Part shown: positions 26,809 to 35,758 of the stretch, one piece after another | Numbering within the stretch: the first letter of the stretch is position 1 | Layout: each line of letters starts with the position of its first letter | Assembly (NCBI GenBank): GCA_028288725.1 | Contig: JAQGIC010000133.1 | Coordinates: 1-64,000 of the forward strand | Reading direction: 5' to 3' | DNA length: 64,000 bases | Source of the DNA: Rhodospirillales bacterium | GTDB lineage: Bacteria; Pseudomonadota; Alphaproteobacteria; ATCC43930; CGMCC-115725 | Program-made: the position numbers and the translations under genes | The notes under the pieces: generated by a model | What the model was told of the DNA's origin: nothing | Databases searched by the model: none | The model's input: only the letters and a program-made list of their open reading frames with translations

Positions 26809-28098
26809 TCAGCCGTTTTCGGCGAGCACCCAGCCGGCCAGATAGAGCGTGCCGCAGATCATCACCCGCGCCGGTCCCGGACCGGCCTCGGCCTTGATCG
26901 TCTCCAGCGCCGCCTCGAGCGACGGCGCGGGCCGGGCCGGCAACCCGACCGAGGCGGCACCCTCGACGATGGCATCGGCCGTATGGCTGTTTTCCGCGCC
27001 GGGGATCGCGACGCCTTTGACCGAGGCGGCATAGGGCGCGACGGGCCTGAGGAAATCCGCCGGATTGCGCGTGTTGAGCGCGCCGACGATCAGGTGGGTC
27101 GGTCGGTCGGTCCAGTGGGACAGATGCTCGCCCAGCACGGTGCCGCCGCCCTCGTTGTGAGCGCCGTCCAGCCACAGTTCCCACCCCGCCGGCAGCCGGT
27201 CGATCAGCGGGCCGCGCGTGAGCCGCTGTAGCCGCGCCGGCCATTCGACCGCCCCTAGGCCGCGCGCGATGGCGTCACGGTCGATCCGGAAATCCTCGAG
27301 CCACTCCAGGCAGGCGACGGCACCGCCGGCATTCAGGATCTGGTGCCGGCCGGCCAAGCGCGATAGCGGCAGATCGAACGCCCAGCGCCGGCCCTGGAAC
27401 CGCCAGCCCCCCTCGATCGGTTCGGCGTGCCATTGGGCGCCGGCACGATAGGCCTGGGCGCCGACCGCGCGCACCTCCGCCTCCAGCACGGCCATCGCCT
27501 CGGCCGGTTGCGGATCGATCACCACGGGCACGCCCGCCTTGATGATGCCGGCCTTATCCTCGGCGATCGCGCCCAGCGTGTTGCCGAGGAAATTCATATG
27601 GTCCATGGAAATGGGCGTGATCGCGGTCACCGCCGGCCGCGCGATGACGTTGGTCGCGTCGCGCCGTCCGCCGAGGCCGGTCTCCAGCAGCACGATATCG
27701 GCCTCCTGCCGGGCGAAGGCCAGGAAGGCGGCGGCCGTGGTGATCTCGAAGAAAGTGATCGGCGTCGCGTCGTTGGTCCGCTCGATCTCGTCGAGCAGGC
27801 CCACCAGCGCCTCATCCTCAATCAGGGCGCCGCCCAGCCGGATGCGCTCGTTGAACCGTACCAGATGGGGCGAGGTATAGGCGTGGACCCGGTAGCCCGC
27901 CGCTTCCAGGATGGCGCGGAGCGTCGCGACAGTCGAACCCTTGCCGTTGGTTCCGGCGACATGCACGACCGGCGGCAGCCGATCCTGCGGATTGCCCAGC
28001 CGGTCCAGGAGATGCCGGACCCGGCCCAGCGACAGGTCGATCGCCTTGGGATAGAGCCCGGCAAGCCGGGCCAGCACCGCATCCGGGGAGCGTGTCAT
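26809..28098 (-). CDS. folC: Bifunctional dihydrofolate synthase/folylpolyglutamate synthase
   Basis: This 429-residue Mur-ligase-type enzyme adds glutamate to dihydropteroate and folates using ATP. It has the P-loop HVAGTNGKGSTVA near residue 45, the YTSPHLVRFNERI motif, a metal-binding ISMDHMNFLG, and LDGAHNEGG in the C-terminal domain. It lies downstream of accD, as in many Proteobacteria, separated by a structured repeat. Confidence 0.93.
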   Translation of the reverse strand: MTRSPDAVLARLAGLYPKAIDLSLGRVRHLLDRLGNPQDRLPPVVHVAGTNGKGSTVATLRAILEAAGYRVHAYTSPHLVRFNERIRLGGALIEDEALVGLLDEIERTNDATPITFFEITTAAAFLAFARQEADIVLLETGLGGRRDATNVIARPAVTAITPISMDHMNFLGNTLGAIAEDKAGIIKAGVPVVIDPQPAEAMAVLEAEVRAVGAQAYRAGAQWHAEPIEGGWRFQGRRWAFDLPLSRLAGRHQILNAGGAVACLEWLEDFRIDRDAIARGLGAVEWPARLQRLTRGPLIDRLPAGWELWLDGAHNEGGGTVLGEHLSHWTDRPTHLIVGALNTRNPADFLRPVAPYAASVKGVAIPGAENSHTADAIVEGAASVGLPARPAPSLEAALETIKAEAGPGPARVMICGTLYLAGWVLAENG

Positions 28099-28115
28099 GG
28101 GATACCCTCCATCGT

Positions 28116-28245
28116 CCCTCTACCGCGAAGCGGGAGAGGGAGGGGACCCAGCCTACGGCTGGGTAGGGTAAGGGTCGCGCGGCCTTGGCCACCCTCACCC
28201 GGTTCGCTGTCGCTCACCACCCTCTCCCGCAAAAGCGCTAGAGGG
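28116..28245. repeat. Intergenic repeat between accD and folC
   Basis: A palindromic unit at the left (CCCTCTACCGC/GCGGGAGAGGG, 28116-28140), a smaller hairpin CCCAGCCTACGGCTGGG, and CCCTCTCCCGC at the right can pair with one another. The pattern CCTCACCCGGTTCGCTGTCG is typical of alphaproteobacterial interspersed repeats. It may tune accD-folC read-through. Confidence 0.65.
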
Positions 28246-28255
28246 TTTGGAGCAG

Positions 28256-29137
28256 CTAAGCCCGCTTCTTGGGCGCTTCCAGCACCGGCTTACGCAACAG
28301 CCCGATCAGGCGGCCGATGGTTTCGCCGAGGTCATGGCGGCGGACGACCATGTCGACCATGCCGTGATCCAGCAGATATTCGGCGCGCTGGAAGCCCTCG
28401 GGCAGCTTCTCGCGGATCGTCTCTTCGATGACGCGCGCGCCGGCGAAGCCGATGACCGCGCCGGGCTCGGAGATCTGGATGTCGCCCAGCATGGCGAAGG
28501 AGGCGGTGACGCCGCCGGTGGTGGGGTCCGTCAGCAGCACGAAATAAGGCAGGCCGGCTTCCTTGACCTCTTCCACCGCGATGGTCGTGCGCGGCATCTG
28601 CATCAGGCTGAGGATGCCCTCCTGCATGCGGGCACCGCCCGACGACGGCACAATGACGAGCGCCGCCGACTGCAGCACGGCCAGGCGTGCCGCGGCGACG
28701 ATCGCCTCGCCGACGGCGATGCCCATCGATCCGGCCATGAAGCCGAATTCGAACACGGCGACGACGGCGTCATTGCCGCCGATCTTGCCATGGGCGACCA
28801 GGATGGCGTCGCGGTTCGGCCCATGCTGTGCCTGGGCCTCTTTCAACCGGTCGACATAGCGCTTGCTGTCGCGGAACTTCAGCGGATCGACCACCGGCTT
28901 CGGCAGTTCGATGCGGGCATATTCGCCCTTGTCGAACAGCACGGCCATGCGCTTCTTGGCATCGATGCGCATGTGATGGCCGCAGGCGTGGCAGACGTTC
29001 AGGTTCGCTTCCAGCTCGCGGTGGAACAGCATCTGGCCGCAGGCCGGGCACTTGGTCCAGAGATTGTCCGGCACCTCGCGCTTGGCCGAAACCACGGCAC
29101 GGATCTTGGGCAGGACGACATTGGTAAGCCAACTCAT
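28256..29137 (-). CDS. accD: Acetyl-CoA carboxylase carboxyltransferase subunit beta
   Basis: This 293-residue subunit transfers CO2 from biotin to acetyl-CoA, making malonyl-CoA for fatty-acid synthesis. The N-terminal four-cysteine zinc ribbon (CPACGQ...CHACGH) and the crotonase-fold core ([44 protein letters not shown]) are complete. The ATG at 29137 is followed by the usual MSWLTN. It follows trpA closely, the conserved trpFBA-accD-folC order. Confidence 0.95.
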   Translation of the reverse strand: MSWLTNVVLPKIRAVVSAKREVPDNLWTKCPACGQMLFHRELEANLNVCHACGHHMRIDAKKRMAVLFDKGEYARIELPKPVVDPLKFRDSKRYVDRLKEAQAQHGPNRDAILVAHGKIGGNDAVVAVFEFGFMAGSMGIAVGEAIVAAARLAVLQSAALVIVPSSGGARMQEGILSLMQMPRTTIAVEEVKEAGLPYFVLLTDPTTGGVTASFAMLGDIQISEPGAVIGFAGARVIEETIREKLPEGFQRAEYLLDHGMVDMVVRRHDLGETIGRLIGLLRKPVLEAPKKRA

Positions 29138-29154
29138 GGCGGGTCTCTCTATCT

Positions 29155-29982
29155 TCAGGCTTTGCGCGCGGCGCGGACGCCGGCGGCCAGCGCGCTGACC
29201 TGGGCCACGACCGCATCGACCAGACCGGGCAGGGGTTTGCCCGCCGTGTCGAGATGGCGGGCGATGTTTTCGACGATGGCGGATCCCACCACGGCCGCAT
29301 CGGCGATGCGCGCGATGGCGGCGGCCTGCTCGGGCGTCTTGATGCCGAATCCGACCGCGACCGGCAGGGCGGTATGGCGCTTCAGCCGGGCGATCGCGGT
29401 GGCGACATCGGCCGGTTCGGCCGAGCGCGTGCCGGTGATGCCGGCGATGGCGACGTGATAGATGAAGCCGCTGGCCGAGGCCAGCACGCGCGGCAGGCGC
29501 CCGTCGTCGCTGGTCGGCGCGGTCAGGCGGATGAAGTCCAAGCCGGCGGCCCGTGCCTGCGGCGTCAACTCGTCGGATTCCTCCGGCGGCAGATCGACGA
29601 TGATGATGCCATCGACACCGGCCGCGACGGCATCGGTGCAGAACCGGTCGACGCCATAGCGGAACACGGGGTTGTAATAGCCCATCAGCACGATCGGCGT
29701 TTCGTCGTCGATCTTGCGGAAGCGCCCGACCGCGGCCAGGATCTGGGCCAGCTTGGTCCCGGCCTGCAGCGCGCGCAGGCCCGCGGCCTGGATCGCCGGT
29801 CCATCGGCCATCGGGTCGGAAAAGGGCATGCCCCATTCGATGATATCGACCCCGGCGGCCGGCAGGCGGGCCAGCAGCGCCTCTGCGGTGGCGAGGTCCG
29901 GATCGCCGGCGGTCATGAAGGTGACGAAGCCGGCGCGATTTTCCGCCTTCAGCGCCTGGAAGCGGCGTTCGATCCGGCTCAC
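29155..29982 (-). CDS. trpA: Tryptophan synthase alpha subunit
   Basis: This 275-residue TIM barrel cleaves indole-3-glycerol phosphate to indole. The catalytic Glu is in [17 protein letters not shown] and the catalytic Asp is near [16 protein letters not shown] and VVGSAIV form the phosphate site. A GTG start at 29982 overlaps the trpB stop (GTGA), so alpha and beta subunits are made in step. Confidence 0.95.
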   Translation of the reverse strand: MSRIERRFQALKAENRAGFVTFMTAGDPDLATAEALLARLPAAGVDIIEWGMPFSDPMADGPAIQAAGLRALQAGTKLAQILAAVGRFRKIDDETPIVLMGYYNPVFRYGVDRFCTDAVAAGVDGIIIVDLPPEESDELTPQARAAGLDFIRLTAPTSDDGRLPRVLASASGFIYHVAIAGITGTRSAEPADVATAIARLKRHTALPVAVGFGIKTPEQAAAIARIADAAVVGSAIVENIARHLDTAGKPLPGLVDAVVAQVSALAAGVRAARKA

Positions 29983-31196
29983 AGCTTCACACCCAGATGT
30001 TCGGCGACGGCAAAGATATCCTTGTCGCCCCGGCCGCACATGTTCATGACCAGCAGATGATCCTTGGGCAGGGTCGGTGCCAGTTTCGCGACATGGGCCA
30101 GCGCGTGGGCCGGCTCCAGGGCCGGAATGATGCCTTCGAGCCTGGCGCAGAGCTGGAAGGCTTCGAGCGCCTCCCGGTCGGTGATCGAGACATAGTCGAC
30201 GCGCCCCAGATCATGCAGCCAGGCATGTTCCGGCCCGATGCCGGGATAATCCAGGCCGGCCGAGATCGAATGGGCGTCGATGATCTGGCCGTCATCGTCC
30301 TGCAGCAGATAGGTCCGGTTGCCGTGGAGCACGCCCGGCACGCCGCCGTTGAGCGAGGCCGCGTGCTTGCCGGTCTCGACGCCGTGACCGGCCGCCTCGA
30401 CGCCGACGATCCTGACCGACGGATCGTCGAGGAACGGAAAAAACAGGCCCATGGCATTGGAGCCGCCGCCGATGGCGGCCACCAGCGTGTCGGGCAGCCG
30501 GCCTTCGGCCTTGTGCATCTGCTCGCGCGTCTCGTTGCCGATCACCATCTGGAAATCGCGCACCATGGCCGGATAGGGATGCGGCCCCGCGACCGTGCCG
30601 ATGATGTAGAACGTGTCGTCGACATTGGCGACCCAGTCGCGCATCGCGTCGTTCATCGCGTCCTTGAGCGTGCCGGTCCCCGACGTCACGCTGCGGACCT
30701 CCGCGCCCAACAGCTTCATGCGGAACACGTTCGGCGCCTGCCGCTCGATGTCGGTCTGGCCCATATAGATGACGCAGGGCAACCCGAAGAGCGCGCAGAC
30801 CGTGGCGGTCGCGACGCCATGCTGGCCGGCGCCGGTCTCGGCGATGATCCGCGTCTTGCCCATGCGGCGGGCGAGCAGGATCTGGCCCATGCAATTGTTG
30901 ATCTTGTGCGCGCCGGTATGATTGAGCTCGTCGCGCTTGAAATAGATCTTGGCGCCGCCGAAATGCTCGGTCAGGCGCGCCGCATGATAGAGCGGGCTCG
31001 GCCGGCCGACGTAATGCTCCAGATAATAATCCAGCTCCGGCTGGAACGCCGGGTCGGCCTTGGCCGCCTCGTAGGCCTTCTCGACCTGGAGGATCAACGG
31101 CATCAGGGTCTCGGCCACGAACCGGCCGCCATAGGGGCCGAAATGGCCGTCCTGGTCGGGACCGGTGCGATAGCTGTTCGGGATCGGATGCGTCAT
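29979..31196 (-). CDS. trpB: Tryptophan synthase beta subunit
   Basis: This 405-residue PLP enzyme joins indole and serine to give tryptophan. The PLP lysine lies in [12 protein letters not shown] and the phosphate-binding loop in [11 protein letters not shown]-terminal [17 protein letters not shown] is typical. It is encoded between trpF and trpA and overlaps trpA by four bases. Confidence 0.96.
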   Translation of the reverse strand: MTHPIPNSYRTGPDQDGHFGPYGGRFVAETLMPLILQVEKAYEAAKADPAFQPELDYYLEHYVGRPSPLYHAARLTEHFGGAKIYFKRDELNHTGAHKINNCMGQILLARRMGKTRIIAETGAGQHGVATATVCALFGLPCVIYMGQTDIERQAPNVFRMKLLGAEVRSVTSGTGTLKDAMNDAMRDWVANVDDTFYIIGTVAGPHPYPAMVRDFQMVIGNETREQMHKAEGRLPDTLVAAIGGGSNAMGLFFPFLDDPSVRIVGVEAAGHGVETGKHAASLNGGVPGVLHGNRTYLLQDDDGQIIDAHSISAGLDYPGIGPEHAWLHDLGRVDYVSITDREALEAFQLCARLEGIIPALEPAHALAHVAKLAPTLPKDHLLVMNMCGRGDKDIFAVAEHLGVKL

Positions 31197-31311
31197 GCCG
31201 GGATCATCTCGCTCGGAACGGGAGCCCGGACCCTATAGCCGAGCGCGCACCGCATCAAGCGGTCCCACGTCAAACCCGCCCCGGGATTGGCTCATGGGTG
31301 GTTAAGGGCCG

Positions 31312-31959
31312 TCAGCCGAGCGTGCGCGCCGTCGCGATGAAATCGCGGATCAGGCCGACGTCCTTGATGCCGGGGCTGGTCTCGACGCCGGAGGAGACGT
31401 CGATCGTCGGCACGCCGGTCATGCGCACGGCTTCGGTGATATTGCCGATGGTCAGCCCACCCGACAGCATCCAGGGCAGCGGCCAGGTGCGGCCGGCGAG
31501 CAGCGACCAGTCGAACGGCTCGCCATTGCCGCCGGGCAGCGCGTCCGGCCGCTTGGGCGGCTGCGCGTCGAACAGCAGACGGTCGGCGGCACCCAGGTAG
31601 CGCTGGGCGACTTCGACGTCGGCGGCGGTGCCGACCCGGATCGCCTTCATCACCGGCCGGCGGAAGCGCTCGCGGATCTGCGCCACCCGCTCGGGCGGCT
31701 CCAGGCCATGAAGCTGGATCATGTCCAGGCCGGTCAAGGTCAGCACGCGGTCGAGCAAGGCATCGTCCGGATCGACGAACAGGCCGACCTTGGTGACGGA
31801 CGGTGGCACCGGCCGCACCAGGCGGGCGACCTGCTCCGGCGTCACCGCGCGCGGACTGGGCGGATAGAACACGAATCCCACCAGGCCGGCACCGGCACCG
31901 ATCGCCGCCTCGATCGTTTCCTCAGTCGATAATCCGCAGATCTTGACGCTGAGACTCAT
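31312..31959 (-). CDS. trpF: Phosphoribosylanthranilate isomerase
   Basis: This 215-residue TIM barrel carries out the third step of tryptophan synthesis. The catalytic Cys is in VKICGLST near the start and the catalytic Asp in PTIDVSSGVE. GFVFYPPSPRAV and PWMLSGGLT are also conserved. It is encoded between pyrF and trpB. Confidence 0.95.
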   Translation of the reverse strand: MSLSVKICGLSTEETIEAAIGAGAGLVGFVFYPPSPRAVTPEQVARLVRPVPPSVTKVGLFVDPDDALLDRVLTLTGLDMIQLHGLEPPERVAQIRERFRRPVMKAIRVGTAADVEVAQRYLGAADRLLFDAQPPKRPDALPGGNGEPFDWSLLAGRTWPLPWMLSGGLTIGNITEAVRMTGVPTIDVSSGVETSPGIKDVGLIRDFIATARTLG

Positions 31960-31969
31960 CGGGGCGGGC

Positions 31970-32665
31970 TCATGCCAGGCTGGCGGCGATCGCGCGGGCG
32001 GCGGCTGCCGGATCCGGCGCGTCGGTGATCGGCCGGCCGATGACCAGGCGGCTGGCGCCGGCCTCGATCGCCTGGGCCGGACCCATCACCCGCTTCTGAT
32101 CGCCGACAGCGGAGCCGGCCGGCCGGATGCCGGGCACGACCAGTTGGAAATCCGGGCCCAGTTCGGCGCGGAGCGCCGCGACCTCGAAGGGAGAGCAGAT
32201 GACGCCGTCGAGCCCGCAGGTCCGCGCCAGCGAGGCCAGGCGACGCACCTGGTCACCGGCCGGGCCGCGCTGCCCGATCGCGTCCAGATCGCCGTCGTCG
32301 AGACTGGTCAGCACGGTGACGCCCAGCAGCTTGATCCGATGGCCGGACCGTGCGGCGGCCTCGACCGCCTCCGCGACGGCGGCACGCAGCATCGCAGCAC
32401 CGCCCGAGGCATGGATGGTCAGGAATTCGGGCTTCAGCCCCGCGATGGCGCGGACGGCGCCGGCGACCGTGTTCGGGATATCGTGCAGCTTCAGATCCAG
32501 GAACAAGGGTGCCGCACCGGCGACATCCGCCGTGTTCGCCAGGCCCTGCGCCAGAAAGAATTCCAGGCCCAGCTTCAAGCCGCCGACATGAGGGCTCACC
32601 AGGGCGGCCAATTGTCTGGCGCGCGCGAGGTCGGTCGTGTCGAGGGCCACGAAGACGGGGTTCAT
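31970..32665 (-). CDS. pyrF: Orotidine-5'-phosphate decarboxylase
   Basis: This 231-residue enzyme makes UMP. The catalytic Lys/Asp array is in FLDLKLHDIPNT, with VALDTTD at the start and GRPITDAPDP at the phosphate site. The ATG at 32665 overlaps the stop of the upstream oxidase by four bases. Ten bases separate it from trpF, so pyrimidine and tryptophan genes share a transcript. Confidence 0.95.
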   Translation of the reverse strand: MNPVFVALDTTDLARARQLAALVSPHVGGLKLGLEFFLAQGLANTADVAGAAPLFLDLKLHDIPNTVAGAVRAIAGLKPEFLTIHASGGAAMLRAAVAEAVEAAARSGHRIKLLGVTVLTSLDDGDLDAIGQRGPAGDQVRRLASLARTCGLDGVICSPFEVAALRAELGPDFQLVVPGIRPAGSAVGDQKRVMGPAQAIEAGASRLVIGRPITDAPDPAAAARAIAASLA

Positions 32666-33765
32666 CGGGTCGCTCCTGCCGCCCAGGCGGCGATGTCGCC
32701 GGGCTCGCCGGCATCGATCGCCCCGGCCACGGCACTGCCGAGCAGGGGGCCGAACTTGAAGCCATGGCCCGAGCACGGGCTCATGACATAGGTCGAGAGG
32801 CCGGCCGGCTCAATGATAAACTTCTCGTCGGGCTCGACCGTGTAGAAGCAGGCCTTGAGCCGGTCGATGCGATATTCGTCGAACCGCTTCAGGCGCCGGG
32901 CGCAGGCGGCGAGCGCCACCGCGATCTCGGCCTCGGTGCCGATCCGGTCGCCGTCGGGATCGCCGCTCAGGCTGAACCGGTGGTCGCCGACCTTGAGGCC
33001 CGTGCCGTCGCGCGGCGGCACCGCGTAGAACCCGACATCCGGATCGATATCGAGCAGCATCGGGCTCGCCTGCCATAGCGGCTTCAGATCGTCCGGCGGC
33101 ACCAGATACGCCAGCACCTGGCGCGACGGCTTCACCCGGGGCCTGAGGCTGGGCACCAGACGCGGCGCCCAGGGCCCGGCGGCCACGACCAGCGCGTCGG
33201 CGCCCACGACCGTGCCGTCGGCGAGCGTGACGAAGCCGCGATCCGGGTCGATTTCGACGACCTGGGTCCTGGTCCGGATCTCGACGCCCCGCCCTGCCAG
33301 CCGCCGCGCGAGCGCCGCCACGATCCGTTCGGCGAACAGCACCCCGCCGCTGTCCAGGGAGTAGGCCGCCTCGACATTGGCGGTTTCGATCAGCGGCGAG
33401 CGCTTGGCCAGCTCGGTGCTGCTCAGGCTTTCGACCCGGTGCCCGGCCCGCTCCAGTGCCGCAATGGATTCCTGGTGCCATTTGGCGCCGGTATGGGCGA
33501 GGCAGAGCGTGCCGGTCTGGCGATAGAGCGTCTCGCCCAGATCGGCCCAGACCTGGTCCCAGATCGCGTAGGAATCGCCGACCATCTTCATGTAGCCCTC
33601 GGCGGGGCCGTAGGGATAGCGGATCAACCGATGCTGATCGACCGAGGACCCCTGCGGGTTCGGCACGGTGCCCTGTTCGAAGATCGTCACCTGGTGGCCG
33701 AGCCGCTCGAGCGCCCAGGCGGTGCCCAGGCCCATGATGCCGGCGCCGACGATCGATACTTTCAT
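32662..33765 (-). CDS. FAD-dependent amine oxidase, sarcosine/N-methyltryptophan oxidase-like
   Basis: This 367-residue DAO-fold flavoprotein begins with the dinucleotide motif VSIVGAGIMGLGTAWALERLG. The segment KACFYTVEPDEKFIIEP carries the cysteine that binds FAD covalently in monomeric sarcosine oxidase and SolA, and CSGHGFKF near the C-terminus is the matching active-site loop. It should oxidise a secondary N-methyl amino acid (sarcosine, N-methyltryptophan or pipecolate-like) with O2. It overlaps pyrF by four bases and lies after an ornithine-cyclodeaminase-like gene. Confidence 0.8.
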   Translation of the reverse strand: MKVSIVGAGIMGLGTAWALERLGHQVTIFEQGTVPNPQGSSVDQHRLIRYPYGPAEGYMKMVGDSYAIWDQVWADLGETLYRQTGTLCLAHTGAKWHQESIAALERAGHRVESLSSTELAKRSPLIETANVEAAYSLDSGGVLFAERIVAALARRLAGRGVEIRTRTQVVEIDPDRGFVTLADGTVVGADALVVAAGPWAPRLVPSLRPRVKPSRQVLAYLVPPDDLKPLWQASPMLLDIDPDVGFYAVPPRDGTGLKVGDHRFSLSGDPDGDRIGTEAEIAVALAACARRLKRFDEYRIDRLKACFYTVEPDEKFIIEPAGLSTYVMSPCSGHGFKFGPLLGSAVAGAIDAGEPGDIAAWAAGATR

Positions 33766-33798
33766 GGTCTTCCCTTTAGCCAGTGCCACAATATCCAC

Positions 33799-33829
33799 CC
33801 GTCATTCCCGCGAGGGGCGGGAATGACGG
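33799..33829. repeat. Short hairpin, solo arm of repeat family C
   Basis: CCGTCATTCCCGCG and CGGGAATGACGG form a single compact hairpin between the oxidase and the cyclodeaminase-like gene. It looks like one arm pair of the 5387-5499 repeat collapsed onto itself. Confidence 0.7.
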
Positions 33830-33839
33830 AACTTATAGG

Positions 33840-34826
33840 TCAGTTCCTGAGACTGTCGACCACCAGCTTGGCGGCGGCAAGATCCTCCAGCGCGGTGCCG
33901 ACCGACTTGAACAGCGTGATCTGATCGTAATAGCGCCGGCCGGCGCGGCTGCCGCGCGCCAGATCGAACAGGTCGCCGGCGATGTCATCCTCGGTCAGGC
34001 GGCCGTTGGCGAGCGGTTGCACGATGTCGCCGGCCTCCTTGCAGGCGCCGGCACGGGTATCGACGAACACGCGGGCGCGGCTGATGCAATCGTCGTCGGC
34101 CTCGCGCATGTCCGGCGTGAAGCCGCCGACCAGATCCAGATGCACGCCCTGCGGCAGCCATTCGCCCTTGATCAGCGGCTCCTTGGACAGGGTCGCGCAC
34201 GAGATGACATGGGCGCCGCGCACGGCGCCGGCCAGATCGTCGGTCGCCGCGACCTTGAGATTGCGCCGGTCCAAACGGTGCGCAAGTTTCGCCGCCTTGT
34301 CCTTGTCCCGGCCCCAGATCAGCACGTTGCGGATCGGCCGGACGCGGGCATGCGCCTCGACCAGATGCGGCGCCAGCGCCCCGGTGCCGACGACCAGCAG
34401 CCGCTCGGCATCGGCCCGCGCCAGATAGGAGGCGGCGAGGGCGGAGGCCGCCGCCGTGCGCCGGATGGTCAGCGCCGGCCCGTCCATCATCGCGATCGGC
34501 AGGCCGGTCGTGCCGTTGAGCAGCAGATAGGCGCCCATCACCGCCGGCAACGATTGCTCGCCGTTGCTCGGGAACACCGTGACGATCTTGACGCCGATGT
34601 GACGGCCGGCCTGCCAGGCCGGCATCAGCAGCAGAGTGGCATCTTCGCGTCCCCCGCCGGCCGGGACCGTATGGTGATGGCGCAGCGGCACGGTGCAGTC
34701 GCTGCGGAACATCTGGCGCAGCGCCTCGACCAGTTGCTCGTAATCGAGCGCGCCATGAACCTCGGACGGGCTGATCAGGCGCATGCCGGTCGATGCAGGC
34801 GTCCGGCCGCGCAGGGTTTCGACCAT
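33840..34826 (-). CDS. Ornithine cyclodeaminase/mu-crystallin-family protein
   Basis: This 328-residue NAD(P)-dependent protein has the Rossmann motif LLVVGTGALAPHLVEAHA and the family blocks HIGVKIVTVFP (substrate Lys) and DLVGGFTPDMREADD. Members include ornithine cyclodeaminase, alanine dehydrogenase and ketimine reductase (pyrroline/piperideine-2-carboxylate reductase). Beside a SolA-like amine oxidase, an imino-acid reductase role is attractive. An alternative ATG at 34784 would give 314 residues. It starts five bases after lapA, interrupting the conserved lapA-pyrF junction. Confidence 0.82.
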   Translation of the reverse strand: MVETLRGRTPASTGMRLISPSEVHGALDYEQLVEALRQMFRSDCTVPLRHHHTVPAGGGREDATLLLMPAWQAGRHIGVKIVTVFPSNGEQSLPAVMGAYLLLNGTTGLPIAMMDGPALTIRRTAAASALAASYLARADAERLLVVGTGALAPHLVEAHARVRPIRNVLIWGRDKDKAAKLAHRLDRRNLKVAATDDLAGAVRGAHVISCATLSKEPLIKGEWLPQGVHLDLVGGFTPDMREADDDCISRARVFVDTRAGACKEAGDIVQPLANGRLTEDDIAGDLFDLARGSRAGRRYYDQITLFKSVGTALEDLAAAKLVVDSLRN

Positions 34827-34831
34827 CGGGT

Positions 34832-35152
34832 TCAGCCGAGCGAAACGAGGGATTTGGCCGAAGCCGGGCCCGCGGCCGAATGGAGCCGGCCGAGATCGCG
34901 TTCCAGCTCTTCGATCCGCTTGGCATGGCGCCGGCGCTCGCGCCTGACCGCCCAGCTGCCGACCCAGCCGACAAGCCAGCCGACCAGCAGGCCCAGCAGC
35001 AGCACGACCAGCACGACCAGATAGATCGGGACCGAGAGCGCCAGCGGCAGCGGCCAGAATTCCAGATCGACGGGGGTTCGGTTCGAGACCGCGAAACAGG
35101 CGACGACGATCGCGAACAGGATCGTCAGGCCCCAATAGAGATATCGCATCAT
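34832..35152 (-). CDS. lapA: LapA-family (DUF1049) small membrane protein
   Basis: This protein of about 106 residues has two transmembrane helices (about 4-24 and 44-66) and a charged coiled-coil tail (RRERRRHAKRIEELERDLGRLH). The SNRTPVDLEFWPLP block between helices is typical. LapA homologues help LapB/FtsH control LpxC in lipopolysaccharide synthesis. The position after ihfB is conserved. Two adjacent ATGs (35152, 35149) are possible starts. Confidence 0.85.
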   Translation of the reverse strand: MMRYLYWGLTILFAIVVACFAVSNRTPVDLEFWPLPLALSVPIYLVVLVVLLLGLLVGWLVGWVGSWAVRRERRRHAKRIEELERDLGRLHSAAGPASAKSLVSLG

Positions 35153-35255
35153 TCGCCCCGCTTGCGCCCGGTCTAGATCGCCAGAATGGGCGAGACGGGC
35201 GCATGGTTCAACAGCCGAGGCATCCCCGCATGCCGATGGCGGCGGGGCCGGAGCA

Positions 35256-35543
35256 TCATTCGTCGTCGGCGTTGAGCCGATCGCGCAACTGCTTGCCGGT
35301 CTTGAAATAGGGCACGAACTTTTCGTCGACGCGGACGCTGTCGCCCGTCCGGGGATTTCGGCCGACGCGCGCATCCCGGCGCTTCACCGAAAACGCGCCG
35401 AAGCCGCGCAGTTCGACCCGGTCACCGCGCGCGAGCGCGTCCGCGATCTCGCCGAAGATCGTCGTCACGATGCGTTCGACATCGCGCTGGTAGAGATGCG
35501 GATTGGTCTCGGCAAGGCGCAGGATGAGCTCAGACTTGGTCAT
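35256..35543 (-). CDS. ihfB: Integration host factor subunit beta
   Basis: This 95-residue DNA-bending protein of the HU/IHF family has [25 protein letters not shown] with the intercalating proline in the beta arm. It pairs with IhfA. The location directly after rpsA is the standard proteobacterial one. Confidence 0.95.
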   Translation of the reverse strand: MTKSELILRLAETNPHLYQRDVERIVTTIFGEIADALARGDRVELRGFGAFSVKRRDARVGRNPRTGDSVRVDEKFVPYFKTGKQLRDRLNADDE

Positions 35544-35627
35544 GGATCCGACCTTTTCCGGGAAACTCGGTTTTCACCCTCGTGAGCGTAGGGCCCAAGC
35601 CTGCCAAATACCCCGGCCGAGGTCAAT

Positions 35628-35653
35628 AACCCTTTTAGCTTAAAGGGTTTTTT
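35628..35653 (+). terminator. Hairpin with T-run between rpsA and ihfB
   Basis: AACCCTTT and AAAGGGTT form a stem followed by T residues on the plus strand. It lies upstream of ihfB and downstream of rpsA, both minus-strand, so it could alternatively be an mRNA processing or promoter-proximal structure. Function uncertain. Confidence 0.45.
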
Positions 35654-35692
35654 GCAAGCAATCGGCGCCCGATCGGTCAGGCGCCAAAAGAA

Positions 35693-35722
35693 AACGGGCG
35701 GCCTAAGCCGCCCGTTCCCTTT
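35693..35722 (-). terminator. Terminator downstream of rpsA
   Basis: The perfect stem AACGGGCGGC/GCCGCCCGTT with a four-base loop is flanked by A/T runs on both sides (TTTTCTTTT on the minus strand, CCCTTTTTT on the plus strand). It should end the rpsA transcript and may work in both directions. Confidence 0.85.
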
Positions 35723-35758
35723 TTTCGGAGAAATCCGAAATCGCAGAAATCGAGGCTC

